From Clostridia bacterium (lineage in GTDB: Bacteria; Bacillota; Clostridia; Oscillospirales; Butyricicoccaceae): a stretch of DNA of 47,010 bases. Positions 34,329-44,030 of the stretch are shown here, one piece after another (the first letter of the stretch is position 1; every line of letters starts with the position of its first letter). The translations under genes and the position numbers were made by a program. A model generated the notes under the pieces. The model was not told the DNA's origin. It did not search any database and saw only the letters and a list, made by a program, of their open reading frames with translations. The stretch covers positions 44,051 through 91,060 of the forward strand of contig JAJPXP010000037.1 in assembly GCA_021205365.1 (NCBI GenBank). Direction: 5' to 3'.

Positions 34329-35840
34329 TTATTTGTTCATCCATGCGTTGCAGCAATCCAGTGCAAGGTTTTCTAGAGTATAGGAAATAACCGTCCTCCC
34401 TTTGTATTTGGAACTAAAACCATCCTTGGTGTGTTCTAGCGGCTGCTTTCCCAAAAATACATACCAGAAATAATTGAGGAAATATAAATAGCCTCTATTT
34501 ATCGGTTCAACCTCTTCCTTCAATACATTCAGTTCCCTCTGCGTTAAATCGCCTCCAAAGACTTTTCCGGTAAAAATTGAATAACTAATACTGGCAAGCA
34601 TACGCAGCTTATTCAGTTCGTGCTGTCCATCACAATTCAATCTCTCTACATTTTTGATGCATTGGAGATATTCCTGCTGACAGGAAGATAATATATCAGC
34701 AGTCTCTCTGCGCAACTCCTGTACCAGAGGCAGTGTTTTCTCTGTTAAAATACCCGAGATCTGGCGAATTTCCCGCAAGACCTCTTCAGCCTCTGCATCA
34801 TCATGCTTTTGTTTCCATGCCGTCATTTTCTTCAGCAGATTATTTTTCCAGGCCATTGACGCTGGAAAGCGTTCCAGATAATAATCTATTGGCATCATCC
34901 ATTCTACCGAGTTCAGCCCCGTGCTCCCCCGCGACAGTTCTGCAATCAGCATCGTGCAGTAGGTTATTTTTTCATCAATAGTCTTCTCCCCCATATCTGC
35001 AAAACGATCCTTCCATTCATTTCGTGGATCAGCAAACCATTTTACACTTCCAACGGAGCATCCAGAAAGCTCTCGGATACAGCCTGACTCCAATGGTGTA
35101 TAGTGTGCATCTGCAAGCGCATCATTTATCTCGTCACGATTAAAGCGCATACGTATGCAGAATTGGATAATCCATTCTCTTTCAGGTCTTTTCCCCGCTT
35201 TCTGAATACGATAATAATCATCCTGATATTTTGAGGCATAGATTTTCACTCCATGGTCAAATTTAATGGTCGGATTTTTTTCTTCAAAGCGCTCCTTCAT
35301 CCGCTCACCGAGTGTTCGCCGTCCGACCGCATAAACGCTGCCTCTGCTACGTATATACTCCAAAACCTTCTCTTCTGTATCAAGGACATAAGAATCCTTT
35401 GTCATGATAATTGTTTCGCGCTTTAATCCTAACTGTTTCTTTTCTTCTTTCTTTAACGGAACCTCTGACATTTCACTGTTAAGTTTTTTTTCATAATAAT
35501 GAATTTTATCAAATGAAATGATTCCATTGGCCGCTGTAATCAACAAAAAATCATGCAAATCACGAGTATAGAGCTTCCTTCCCAAATAATGCTGCATCCT
35601 ATCCTGTATCATCCCCAGAAGCTTGCGCCGTTCCTCGGGATCATTCTGCTGTGTCTCAGGTATGCCATTATAATAATCCAGCATAGCATATTGAACAATA
35701 GCCTTATCCGGAGGGGTAAAGCGATTGGATTCCCAATGACCAATCGTATTTCGTGTCTTCACACCAAGATATTCCGCCATTCTATCCTGATTGAAGCCAC
35801 ACTTTTTCCGGACTTCCTTCATCCATTCACCGCATGTCAT
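34329..35840 (-). CDS. XRE-like helix-turn-helix protein with large unknown C-terminal region
   Basis: 503 residues from the ATG at 35840, chosen for GGAGAGGA 9 nt upstream; in-frame starts at 35906 (ATG) and 35933 (TTG) exist with poorer sites. Residues 1-55 form an HTH: MTCGEWMKEVRKKCG, then FNQDRMAEYLGV and NTIGHWESNRFTPP, an XRE pattern. A second possible HTH-like segment lies in the middle (DEINDALADAHYTP). The rest is helical and unrecognised, with a short coiled region near 370-410. It follows the GAP1-like gene in the same direction and probably regulates the cluster, perhaps through the boxes at 28380 and 43812. Confidence 0.8.
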   Translation of the reverse strand: MTCGEWMKEVRKKCGFNQDRMAEYLGVKTRNTIGHWESNRFTPPDKAIVQYAMLDYYNGIPETQQNDPEERRKLLGMIQDRMQHYLGRKLYTRDLHDFLLITAANGIISFDKIHYYEKKLNSEMSEVPLKKEEKKQLGLKRETIIMTKDSYVLDTEEKVLEYIRSRGSVYAVGRRTLGERMKERFEEKNPTIKFDHGVKIYASKYQDDYYRIQKAGKRPEREWIIQFCIRMRFNRDEINDALADAHYTPLESGCIRELSGCSVGSVKWFADPRNEWKDRFADMGEKTIDEKITYCTMLIAELSRGSTGLNSVEWMMPIDYYLERFPASMAWKNNLLKKMTAWKQKHDDAEAEEVLREIRQISGILTEKTLPLVQELRRETADILSSCQQEYLQCIKNVERLNCDGQHELNKLRMLASISYSIFTGKVFGGDLTQRELNVLKEEVEPINRGYLYFLNYFWYVFLGKQPLEHTKDGFSSKYKGRTVISYTLENLALDCCNAWMNK

Positions 35841-35917
35841 ATTGTATTCCTCTCCGTACTTCAACGGGATACGCAATGTTTCCGCTGCCTTTTTATTTTT
35901 CTCCATATGCACCAATA

Positions 35918-35948
35918 GCCAACTCCCAAACAAGGTTCAGGAGTTGGC
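35918..35948 (-). other. Hairpin upstream of the HTH gene
   Basis: GCCAACTCC (35918-35926) pairs perfectly with GGAGTTGGC (35940-35948), a 9-bp stem with a 13-nt loop, 52 bp after the GAP1-like stop. No T-run follows on either strand, so it is not a standard terminator; it may be an operator, or it may control translation or decay of the HTH transcript. Confidence 0.5.
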
Positions 35949-36000
35949 ACGGGTTAATCTTTATCTGCTTTTTGATTTAAAAATCATGCCTGTTCTGTTA

Positions 36001-39000
36001 CTAAAATCCCCCGTTACGAACCTCCTCACTCATAGTATCAAATAGTTTTAATATCGATTCAAGATTCGTCCCCTTTGCATTTTCTTCATTTTCGTTTCCT
36101 ACTAATTTATCCAAGTCCATTGTTTTGATTAAGTTCATTGTTTTTAGTTCACTTAATTCATCATTCCTCTCCGAACTTTCGGATTGCTGTCCTACATCAT
36201 ATGTTTCTTCGTTTCCTATGCCTGGATTCGGTTTTATAACAGTTTTCTTTTCTGCAGGCTGCTTGACAGAGTTTGTTTTTTCGTTTCGCTTATCCTTCGG
36301 AACGCTTGGGATTACAGGTTCTTCTGTTTTTCCGCTCTCGTTCCACTTTGTCACGATCCCCTTCATTTTATCCAAAAGCATGCAAATCTGATTTTCAAAA
36401 TCTACACATCGGCTGTTTTCGCTCTTACTGAGCTTTTTATAGCTGGAGAACGCTTGAATAAGGACTTTCTTCTGCTCCTCTGTAAGCTTGGATAATTCAT
36501 GCCTCAATACCTCTACCTTATTCTTATTCAAGTTCGAACTATCCCACTCAAGAAGACATATGTAATTCATTACACGCCTTAAAACATTTGTATCTGATTT
36601 ATGTTCTATGCTCTGCAAATTCTGCTCTCTCAGTTCCTCCAGCTTCCAGGATGGATCTATCTTATGTTTTGACGCTGTATCCTTATAGTACAAAGTCATC
36701 TCTTCCAACAAATGATCCGGGAAACTATCCTCTGTCCAATAAGTAAACCAAATCAAATAGCATAGCGGAATCTTTTTGCCTTTATGGACTGTTTTTCCAT
36801 ACTCCTCTTTGGTATAGTATGGCGTTGTGGCAAATAAAGCATTCGCAGCGTCCAGGCTCTCCTCCTTTAAATATCCCAGTATATCCTTCCGTTCATGATA
36901 ATTTTTCTTTCCCAAGATGCCGCCAAAGAAATCAAAATCCATCTCCTCTCCTTCATGCAGCTCATTCCAAATCTGCAAGCGGCACAGCACAGTTTTTTCA
37001 TCATCTTTTGAAGACTTTTCCTTTGTATACTTCCATAGAGCTTCTTTGAAATCCGGTATATCCTTCTCTGGACAAATGTCTTTCATCCGTCCAGCCGTTT
37101 TATAAAGCTGATTCAGATCCATACTGCGTAGATTTTCCGAAATATAGTTTTCGAAATAATATTTCCGCATATGATCAGTTTTGGGAGAATACGCCTGTTT
37201 CTCTTGCTCGTTTAAAGATTCGAAATCCCACTCATCAAATGTATTATGCAGACCAGTCTTATCTTCCAGTACAATCTTCTGTTCCTCTGACCTTTCCTCT
37301 AACCAGCCAGCAATATCTTGCAGAGATTTTCTTGTCTCCAATTCAACAGCCAGGGTTCGTTTTTCATATAGCTTTTTGTAATAATTTTTAATATACCGAT
37401 TTTCAACGGCATTACACTCCTCTTTGCTGCACAGCTGGATCAAATTCTCTGGAAGAGTTACATGATTGAGCCTTTCGAGAACAGTATCATCCCAAGATTT
37501 GGTTATCTCCTCTGCCAGCTTTGATAAACGCTCACGGTCTTTCAAAACAGGATTTATGTATAGTTCTCCCATCCTGTTCCGGAGTGTTTCCTTAACCTCG
37601 TCAGAGTCAAGATAAGACTTGTACTTCGTATAATAATCAGAAAATTCTTTTACCGTTTCCTGAGACGTTACGCGCTTCAGCATTACCAAATGAATTTTCG
37701 TCTTCCAGCCATTGCTGTCAATACCGTCCATCGTCTGCAAAAGTGTCTCTTCGTCTTCACTGTTTTCGAAGTGCTCTACGCCCCAGTCAAGCAGCGCTCC
37801 CTTATCCGCTTCTGTATCCAGATAAGCCTCGTACTTTGTATAATAATCAGAAAATTCTTTTACTGTTTCCTGAGAGGTCACACGTTTCAGCACTGCCGGT
37901 TGAATCTTTGTCTTCCATTCACCGCTGTTGGCACCATCCATTGTTTCCAGTAGGTCATTTTCATTCTCATCATCTTTAAGTTTTAGATTGTTAAAATAAC
38001 TTACAGCTGTATCAAAGGCATTTTCCCAATAAGCTGAATTGTCCCAGCCGGAATAGGCACGAATAACCTTACAAAATTCTTTTACATTCTCAGCTTTTTT
38101 ATCGATTGGGGAATCCTTAAGCTTTTCGATTCTGTTCAAGACACGGGTCTTTGCATCGGGATCTGTAATCTGCCGGCAGATCCACAGATAATTTCCCCAC
38201 AAGACATCTGCATAGATGACAGCACAATGAACCGCTGCTTTCACCCACTGTTCTTGTTCATCCGCATCTATTTTTTCCCATCCAGCGTCGTTCTTCATCT
38301 TATCCAGAAAGAAATCCAATACAAAGCGCTCTTCCTCCAGAATCTGATCTTTATCAGCCGCGCAGATATATAACAAATAAGTATCTTCTGACCATTTTTC
38401 TCCATGTCCAATACGATTATACAAATACTGCCACGCTGTCGTGCTTATGGAAATAGCCGCAGGATGTGCTTCATCCGCCTTTTCCAGCCGATACCGGGCA
38501 AAAGCCAACTCCATCTCCTGCTCATTGATGGATTGAGTGACATTTTTACGGTAATCAGCGAAAATTGTATTGAGCTTATCATAAACTTCTGTGTCTGATT
38601 TTGCTTCCATTGCCATCTCTGCAATATCATATGCAAATGTGTGGGTATATGCTGTAGAATTAATGTTCCAAGTATTAAAACCTCCCTTGACCTGCGCCAA
38701 TTCCTCGTCGGTACCACACCACAAAAGAACCCGGTCAAAATTCAAAACAGCGTGCAAGCCAACAGAAATTTTATTCTGCATCTCCTGAGGAACCAGCAGC
38801 AACAGCAACCGGGTAAGGTCCAGAACAGCCTGCTCGCTGTTCACTTCTCCTCCATTTTGTATAACCACAGTTTTTCTGTCTTTTAAAATGCTCATATAAA
38901 CTAAATCAAGCAAAGAGGCAATCGCCTCTTTGCTGATTTGATAGCGATTTAGAATATTTTGCAGACTGGGGGGGGCTACATCCACGCAAACATCATCTGT

Positions 39001-39378
39001 TACAATACCTTCGGGTACTGTCATATTGGCTTCCTTACGAAAGTCCTGAAGCACATCTTCAGGTTTTGCTCCCTCCTCTGGAATCAAAACCTGACACATA
39101 CCATTGGGCCTTTTGTCGCCTTCTCTTCTCTTTCGCGGTCCGACAATCGCAGCCGCAAAGCGCTGAAATTCATCAGAATAGGCAATCATCTGCTCTATAT
39201 GCCCAGCCGCTAATCCCTCATAATCTATGTTTTTTTCACGCTGATATCGACCAGCCAGCCTGCCCGCAAGCGTCAAAAAGCTTCTGTTGGTACTGCTGGC
39301 AGCGCAGATGCCGATACCGGTGTCTGAGCTCCCCAGCAGCTTATTGGCAGAAGTATAAAATGCCTGCTCAAATTTCAT
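36001..39378 (-). CDS. GAP1-like (GTPase-associated protein 1) large protein
   Basis: 1125 residues with GGGGGAT 7 nt before the ATG; it overlaps the GTPase gene by 11 bp. The N-terminus (FEQAFYTSANKLLGSSDTGIGICAASS) has the TSA...G pattern of the GAP1 N-domain, found next to predicted GTPases of conflict systems. The rest is helical with many charged residues and no recognised catalytic motif. A 70-residue unit is duplicated in the middle (about residues 480-610). The C-terminal 130 residues are Lys/Glu/Pro-rich and look disordered. It should work with the GTPase as a large scaffold or effector-activation subunit. Confidence 0.8.
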   Translation of the reverse strand: MKFEQAFYTSANKLLGSSDTGIGICAASSTNRSFLTLAGRLAGRYQREKNIDYEGLAAGHIEQMIAYSDEFQRFAAAIVGPRKRREGDKRPNGMCQVLIPEEGAKPEDVLQDFRKEANMTVPEGIVTDDVCVDVAPPSLQNILNRYQISKEAIASLLDLVYMSILKDRKTVVIQNGGEVNSEQAVLDLTRLLLLLVPQEMQNKISVGLHAVLNFDRVLLWCGTDEELAQVKGGFNTWNINSTAYTHTFAYDIAEMAMEAKSDTEVYDKLNTIFADYRKNVTQSINEQEMELAFARYRLEKADEAHPAAISISTTAWQYLYNRIGHGEKWSEDTYLLYICAADKDQILEEERFVLDFFLDKMKNDAGWEKIDADEQEQWVKAAVHCAVIYADVLWGNYLWICRQITDPDAKTRVLNRIEKLKDSPIDKKAENVKEFCKVIRAYSGWDNSAYWENAFDTAVSYFNNLKLKDDENENDLLETMDGANSGEWKTKIQPAVLKRVTSQETVKEFSDYYTKYEAYLDTEADKGALLDWGVEHFENSEDEETLLQTMDGIDSNGWKTKIHLVMLKRVTSQETVKEFSDYYTKYKSYLDSDEVKETLRNRMGELYINPVLKDRERLSKLAEEITKSWDDTVLERLNHVTLPENLIQLCSKEECNAVENRYIKNYYKKLYEKRTLAVELETRKSLQDIAGWLEERSEEQKIVLEDKTGLHNTFDEWDFESLNEQEKQAYSPKTDHMRKYYFENYISENLRSMDLNQLYKTAGRMKDICPEKDIPDFKEALWKYTKEKSSKDDEKTVLCRLQIWNELHEGEEMDFDFFGGILGKKNYHERKDILGYLKEESLDAANALFATTPYYTKEEYGKTVHKGKKIPLCYLIWFTYWTEDSFPDHLLEEMTLYYKDTASKHKIDPSWKLEELREQNLQSIEHKSDTNVLRRVMNYICLLEWDSSNLNKNKVEVLRHELSKLTEEQKKVLIQAFSSYKKLSKSENSRCVDFENQICMLLDKMKGIVTKWNESGKTEEPVIPSVPKDKRNEKTNSVKQPAEKKTVIKPNPGIGNEETYDVGQQSESSERNDELSELKTMNLIKTMDLDKLVGNENEENAKGTNLESILKLFDTMSEEVRNGGF
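37600..37970 (-). repeat. 210-bp direct repeat inside the GAP1-like gene
   Basis: The block at 37621-37683 recurs at 37831-37893 with few changes (offset 210 bp). Each copy encodes VTSQETVKEFSDYYTKY followed by a YLD segment, and a preceding LLETMDG or LLQTMDG stretch. Flanks are less similar. This is a recent in-frame duplication of about 70 residues. Confidence 0.85.
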
Positions 39379-41029
39379 CAGTCATCCCCCACTTCTGCTC
39401 AGCATACCACTTTTCTACACACGCCAGCAATGGTTCCGTAATACAGATCGGATTATATTCACCAACAAGCTGTGTCCTGCCCTCAGAAATCTCTACTGTA
39501 TCACAACCAAGAGCACTGACACAATGATAGGAACAGCTCTTAAACTTCTGGTTATATTTTTTAATTAAAACCTTTCCTTTTACCATATAGTCCATCATCA
39601 ACTGTTTAAATGCACTCTGACGCAGCTTTCTGGCGTCTTCATCCAGAAATCCTTCGCTCAGCGATATCGGTTCCATTGGTATGAAGTTCCGGATTTCTTC
39701 ATCAATATTAGCATGGTCCAATCCTTTTCTCAGCTTATCGCATTTGACAATCGTAAAAGAAACATGCTGCTTCCTTGCTGCGGTATCATACTGCAGCAAA
39801 TAACGGTTAAGGAAATTAAACGGCTTTGTCATCATTTCCACATCTGACTTCTGACGCTTCACAGGCTGCACAAGATCACACATTCGCATGCGGCTCTTCC
39901 CCGCATTTCTCTGCATCTCTCCCTGCTCCGCAATGCTCTTCAAATGATTTTCCAAAATTTCTGTATCAACCTGTGTTTTCTCAGACTCAGGTGCGCAGTA
40001 ACAGCTCAATGTTTCTGGCTGCAGCAGGTTAATGATGGCATCAAAGCATCCATGAATCTGCTGTGTATGTTGTCCCTGGCCATAGTCCTGATTCTCTCCC
40101 GAAGCATCATAAATTCCCAGAATGAACCTATTCTCTGATTCCGTATGTCCTACCTCAATAAACAGCGGTTCAATCCAGTGATCTTTTTCTGTACGCCGCG
40201 GACAAATACCATTATCCCGACACATTTCCTTTGTTGCTTCAACGATACGGTCATACAGTGGTTCTTCGTCTTTTCTGGTCGTATGGCTGAAATCCCATGG
40301 AAGCGGATTATCATCGTCATAATCCATAAAAGCTTCGAAATCATCTGCAATCATAGAATACAACATGGTTGTCTTTCCAGTCTCTGAATCTCCCAACATG
40401 CCAACGGACATAAATTTTGTATACTGTGGATCAAGCCATCCCTTCGGCAAAACGTGATGACAATGTGGACAGCAGGGAAGCGCATACATAAAATCACTCG
40501 TATACTCTCCATCCTTTGTTTGCAGCCAAAAGCGGTATGTACCATCTCCCTGATCCGCACAACGAAGGTAATACCTTCCGCCTTTATTGGTTGGTATGAA
40601 TCGAGAATGATCCGGTTGCGCTGCATTTTCATACCCTGAATCCTTCTCTTCTGTACGATTGGCAATTTTATTCTGACTTTCTTCTTCTATAATTTCTCCA
40701 TCCAAAATTTTTCCGTGTTTCTCTACAAGATCCCAAAACGCTTTCTGGCGGAGTTGTCCTTCTTCATTTATTCCAACAATAAGGTAATGCTCTGTATTAT
40801 CGTAATATTTGTCTTTTAGTTTACTATCTTCCGCAATCTGAACATATTTTTTCTGAAGATCCTGAGAATCTGTCAGCTTTTCATTCAGCTCATCCCATGC
40901 ATGCGGCAGAATAAACCTCAGCTCATAACCCAGAACATATCTTAAATCATCTTCTTTATTGAACTTTATTTTTTTAAACTGATCCGGATGTCCCGGTTCT
41001 GTTTCAAACGGGCAAAAATTCAACGCCAT
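39368..41029 (-). CDS. P-loop GTPase of the TRAFAC/double-GTPase-like type with CxxC motif
   Basis: 553 residues with AGGAGAA 7 nt before the ATG. Near residues 205-210 is PCCPHCHHVL, a zinc-knuckle-like motif, just before the GTPase core. The P-loop is GMLGDSETGKTTML (Lys near 218), the G3-like loop is LGIYDASGEN, and the G4-like loop is IVKCDKLRKGL. The N-terminal about 200 residues are unrecognised and include a charged linker. It forms a tight pair with the GAP1-like gene. Similar GTPase/GAP1 pairs were described by comparative genomics as NTP-dependent conflict systems. The exact family (double-GTPase 1 or 2) is not certain. Confidence 0.83.
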   Translation of the reverse strand: MALNFCPFETEPGHPDQFKKIKFNKEDDLRYVLGYELRFILPHAWDELNEKLTDSQDLQKKYVQIAEDSKLKDKYYDNTEHYLIVGINEEGQLRQKAFWDLVEKHGKILDGEIIEEESQNKIANRTEEKDSGYENAAQPDHSRFIPTNKGGRYYLRCADQGDGTYRFWLQTKDGEYTSDFMYALPCCPHCHHVLPKGWLDPQYTKFMSVGMLGDSETGKTTMLYSMIADDFEAFMDYDDDNPLPWDFSHTTRKDEEPLYDRIVEATKEMCRDNGICPRRTEKDHWIEPLFIEVGHTESENRFILGIYDASGENQDYGQGQHTQQIHGCFDAIINLLQPETLSCYCAPESEKTQVDTEILENHLKSIAEQGEMQRNAGKSRMRMCDLVQPVKRQKSDVEMMTKPFNFLNRYLLQYDTAARKQHVSFTIVKCDKLRKGLDHANIDEEIRNFIPMEPISLSEGFLDEDARKLRQSAFKQLMMDYMVKGKVLIKKYNQKFKSCSYHCVSALGCDTVEISEGRTQLVGEYNPICITEPLLACVEKWYAEQKWGMTDEI

Positions 41030-41063
41030 TTGTATTCTCCTCTCATCCCGGCAATTTACGGAA

Positions 41064-41092
41064 GCCTCTGACCTGCAAAGCAGGCCAGAGGC
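41064..41092. other. Hairpin between the vWA and GTPase genes
   Basis: GCCTCTGACCTGC (41064-41076) pairs with GCAGGCCAGAGGC (41080-41092). On the plus strand it is followed by ATTTTT, like a terminator; on the minus strand, where the genes lie, there is no T-run. It lies 34 nt after the vWA stop and may stop plus-strand antisense transcripts or, on the minus strand, stabilise or attenuate the message. Confidence 0.5.
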
Positions 41093-41125
41093 ATTTTTAC
41101 ATCTTACAACAAAAGCTACTCACCA

Positions 41126-43783
41126 TTACTCAATCGTAATCTCAAAATCAGCGGCACCTTTCTTAATTTGATATGTACCCGGCGCCAGCAGCTTCTCATT
41201 TACGGTTTCACTCTGATCTTCATTTGTATTTCGAATGTCAAACAATTCTGTACAGCAGAGTAGAACTGCATTGTTACGACCAAAGATCCAAAGATCCAGG
41301 CAATTTCTGGTGGCTTCACCCATTGTCGTTTTTCTGCCATGCTCAAATGTAACAATATCATTCAATTGATACCAGCCAGTTGCATTGCTCTTTTGTCCTC
41401 TCAGACCAAACGCCGGAAATCTCAATTTGAGCGTATATGGGATTGGCATCTCCTGTTGTGTTGCAATCTCTTCACGCTTCTCATTCGCTTTCATCGTCCA
41501 TTCTTCTGCTTCAGTTTTTACGCCCTCCAACATTTGGCACAGTTCATGAAGCGTTTCTTTCTTATTTCGAAGTTCATCCGCAGCTTGCTTCATCCGCCTC
41601 ACAGCTTCTGCTTTATTCTGCATGTTCTTTAACGTTTCACACTCGGCTTCTTCCTGTTCTGTATCATCCTCAGGCATAGAAATCTGGCTGTGCGACTTTT
41701 CTTGCAGAACCGCATCCGCTCCAAGCAGAGACAGCAAGTCCCTATCACGTTTTTCCTGCCGCTCCTTTTGTTCACCGGTCATGCTCTGCCGATTCTTCTG
41801 CAGTTCTTGATCCAGATTATCCCGGACCTCACGCAGGTCGGCGCCCGCCTCATCGGCTTTTCCCAAAACTCTCTGTGTAAAGCCATAACATTTGCTGACG
41901 CCTTTGTAAGCCTCTTTATAATCTTCCAAAGCTCGATCAAGCTTTTCAGCTGCATCTGCCAAGCTTTCTTGAACTGCCTGTTCCTGTGCTGCACGCTCAG
42001 CTTCTCTTTTTGCCTTATCATTTTTGCCTTTTTGCTTGATCAGCAAAATCAAAAGAAGAAGAACTACCACTACAACGACTATTGCTCTCATCAGTATCCC
42101 CTTCATTTTCTGTACTGACTTGCTTTCCACAGTGCCTTGTACAACAGCAGTGCTGGAATTTCCTTCTTCATCTGCTGCTGTCACTTCAAATGCTACATCG
42201 CCAGTACTTTGTGCTGTAACATAAATGACACCGTTTTCTACTTGAATCTCAACCGGATTATCACGATTCTTCTGCGTAATATCTGTGCTGATGGTGAGTT
42301 CTCCGCCCTCCGGGTCAGTAAACAAATCCGATACCGGAATCTGAAATTCCATTCCAGCATCCTTCTTCTGTGCCGAGAAGGTACTATTCGACAGATTCGT
42401 TGCTGCCGGCGCCTGATTGGTAATGTCTGCTGTGAGCATATTCTGGTAAGACAGCTGCAAATAATCATCATACTGCAACTCTGTCCCAATGGAGAATATA
42501 CCATCCACTGCCAGCGTAAATGGCTCGCTGACACAGCCATTATCATCAATTGTGGTGCTTAATTTCTTTTCATCAGTCTGACCATCTGCACTTGTCATCG
42601 ATACAGTTACCGTAACTTCAGCAGCATGATCGACGGCAATTTCTTCCTGATCGGCGTCGTAAAAATGTACAACAGCCTGCATCGGAATATTCTTATACAC
42701 GCCGGACGGAATATTGCCATCTGACTGCTGCAGCTCGATCTGCGCCTGCATATCAGTATAAAAAGCCGCAGTGCCATAAATCGCTGACATATCATCGCAA
42801 TCCGAAATCTTTAGGTTCCACTGTCCTGCCGCAGGAGATTTTGTCGAGAAGAACAGATTCGAACCAGATACCCAATGATGAATTTCACCCGTATCATTTT
42901 CCGAAGTCAAATCTCCGGCATATTGGATATTTCCTTGGGGAGTCAGGTTTACCTGCAGCTTGCTTACCGCAAGCTCTGGAATATTAAAGGAATAATTGCC
43001 ATCCGCGTCAAAATCCGAAGCAGTAATCACATGGCACTGCATATCATTCTGCATAGCATAAAAGATCTTTGAAAACTCAACTGGAAGTGTTTTGATATCC
43101 TTTTCTGCAACACTCTTTAGACGGTTATCATTCGCGTTGCTCTGCTCAAAGTAATTCACAAGGCTTTTCAAATACGCCTCATCGCTGCCTGTATCTTTCT
43201 GTACATATACACAGTAAATGTCTACATCCTTGGCCTTGAGCTGTGGAACAACGTCGGCTGTTTTTATGTTCGCTTCGTCGGTATCGTTCTTACCATCGCT
43301 GAACAAAATAATAACTCTCTCGCGTGAAGCGTCGGAAGATTGAAACCAGCTGCTCGCTGTGTCGAGCGCTGCACCTATATTCGTCCCCTTGTTATTGTCG
43401 TCTTTATCGGTGTTACTGAAAAATTCCAGCACAGATTTGCTGTCTGCTTCTTCCTTGACCGATGTCAGGGGCATTGTCTTACCAACTGTTTTGCCAAAAT
43501 AAACACCGCCGATGCGGATATCTGAATCCGATCCAACTGCTAATCCAACAATTCCCTGAATCGCTTCATTTCTTACTTTCTGCTGTTCCCATATACTCGC
43601 ACTGTTATCCACACAAATTACAACATCATATCCGGCCTCATTGCTGACTGATGAAACGATTTTACTTTGTGTAACGCCTTCTGTGAACTCAACCGCACAA
43701 GCTGTAGAATACACAAGCGGGCACAAAGTAAATACCATCATCAGCAGTATTGCAGATAACTTCTTTACTTTCCCATAGTTCAT
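41126..43783 (-). CDS. Secreted/membrane vWA domain protein with cytoplasmic coiled coil
   Basis: 885 residues. A signal peptide (about 1-31), then a vWA domain starting YDVVICVDNSASIW (DxSxS-type MIDAS near 61-65), VIILFSDGKND near 158. Ig/cadherin-like beta regions (about 240-560) follow. One membrane helix (IVVVVVVLLLLILLI, about 563-581) leads to a Glu/Lys/Gln-rich coiled coil (about 590-770) and a small C-terminal domain with HGRKTTMGEATRN. The orientation puts the vWA domain outside and the coiled coil inside. It has its own strong promoter and starts the operon carrying the GTPase, GAP1-like and HTH genes, so it may be the outward sensor of that module. Confidence 0.85.
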   Translation of the reverse strand: MNYGKVKKLSAILLMMVFTLCPLVYSTACAVEFTEGVTQSKIVSSVSNEAGYDVVICVDNSASIWEQQKVRNEAIQGIVGLAVGSDSDIRIGGVYFGKTVGKTMPLTSVKEEADSKSVLEFFSNTDKDDNNKGTNIGAALDTASSWFQSSDASRERVIILFSDGKNDTDEANIKTADVVPQLKAKDVDIYCVYVQKDTGSDEAYLKSLVNYFEQSNANDNRLKSVAEKDIKTLPVEFSKIFYAMQNDMQCHVITASDFDADGNYSFNIPELAVSKLQVNLTPQGNIQYAGDLTSENDTGEIHHWVSGSNLFFSTKSPAAGQWNLKISDCDDMSAIYGTAAFYTDMQAQIELQQSDGNIPSGVYKNIPMQAVVHFYDADQEEIAVDHAAEVTVTVSMTSADGQTDEKKLSTTIDDNGCVSEPFTLAVDGIFSIGTELQYDDYLQLSYQNMLTADITNQAPAATNLSNSTFSAQKKDAGMEFQIPVSDLFTDPEGGELTISTDITQKNRDNPVEIQVENGVIYVTAQSTGDVAFEVTAADEEGNSSTAVVQGTVESKSVQKMKGILMRAIVVVVVVLLLLILLIKQKGKNDKAKREAERAAQEQAVQESLADAAEKLDRALEDYKEAYKGVSKCYGFTQRVLGKADEAGADLREVRDNLDQELQKNRQSMTGEQKERQEKRDRDLLSLLGADAVLQEKSHSQISMPEDDTEQEEAECETLKNMQNKAEAVRRMKQAADELRNKKETLHELCQMLEGVKTEAEEWTMKANEKREEIATQQEMPIPYTLKLRFPAFGLRGQKSNATGWYQLNDIVTFEHGRKTTMGEATRNCLDLWIFGRNNAVLLCCTELFDIRNTNEDQSETVNEKLLAPGTYQIKKGAADFEITIE

Positions 43784-43811
43784 ATACTATCCCACCCTAT
43801 GAATAAAAATT

Positions 43812-43823
43812 TGTCGAATTTCA
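43812..43823 (-). promoter_or_regulatory. Operator-like box TGAAATTCGACA
   Basis: Lies 8 nt after the -10 of the membrane vWA gene. It differs at one base from the box at 28380-28391, which lies 9 nt after the -10 of the kinase-like gene, in the same orientation relative to transcription. Confidence 0.4.
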
Positions 43824-43831
43824 ATATTATC

Positions 43832-43860
43832 AGTATACTTTATTTTTTATGTATTTTCAA
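43832..43860 (-). promoter_or_regulatory. Promoter of the membrane vWA / GTPase / GAP1 operon
   Basis: TTGAAA (43855-43860) and TATACT (43832-43837) with a 17-bp spacer on the minus strand, about 50 nt before the ATG at 43783; the spacer is A/T-only apart from one G and one C. Confidence 0.78.
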
Positions 43861-44030
43861 CTCATTCCACATATTTTCACTGACCTGTTCTTGTGCATAA
43901 TGTTATATTTATGTGTAAATCGAACAAATAATCATCCGCATCAGCTCTGCCTGCCCTTCATCTTTTATTTCTTTTTGGAAACATCCAGGCCATACTTATC
44001 TGATATCTAATTTCTCTTTTCAATATCTTA

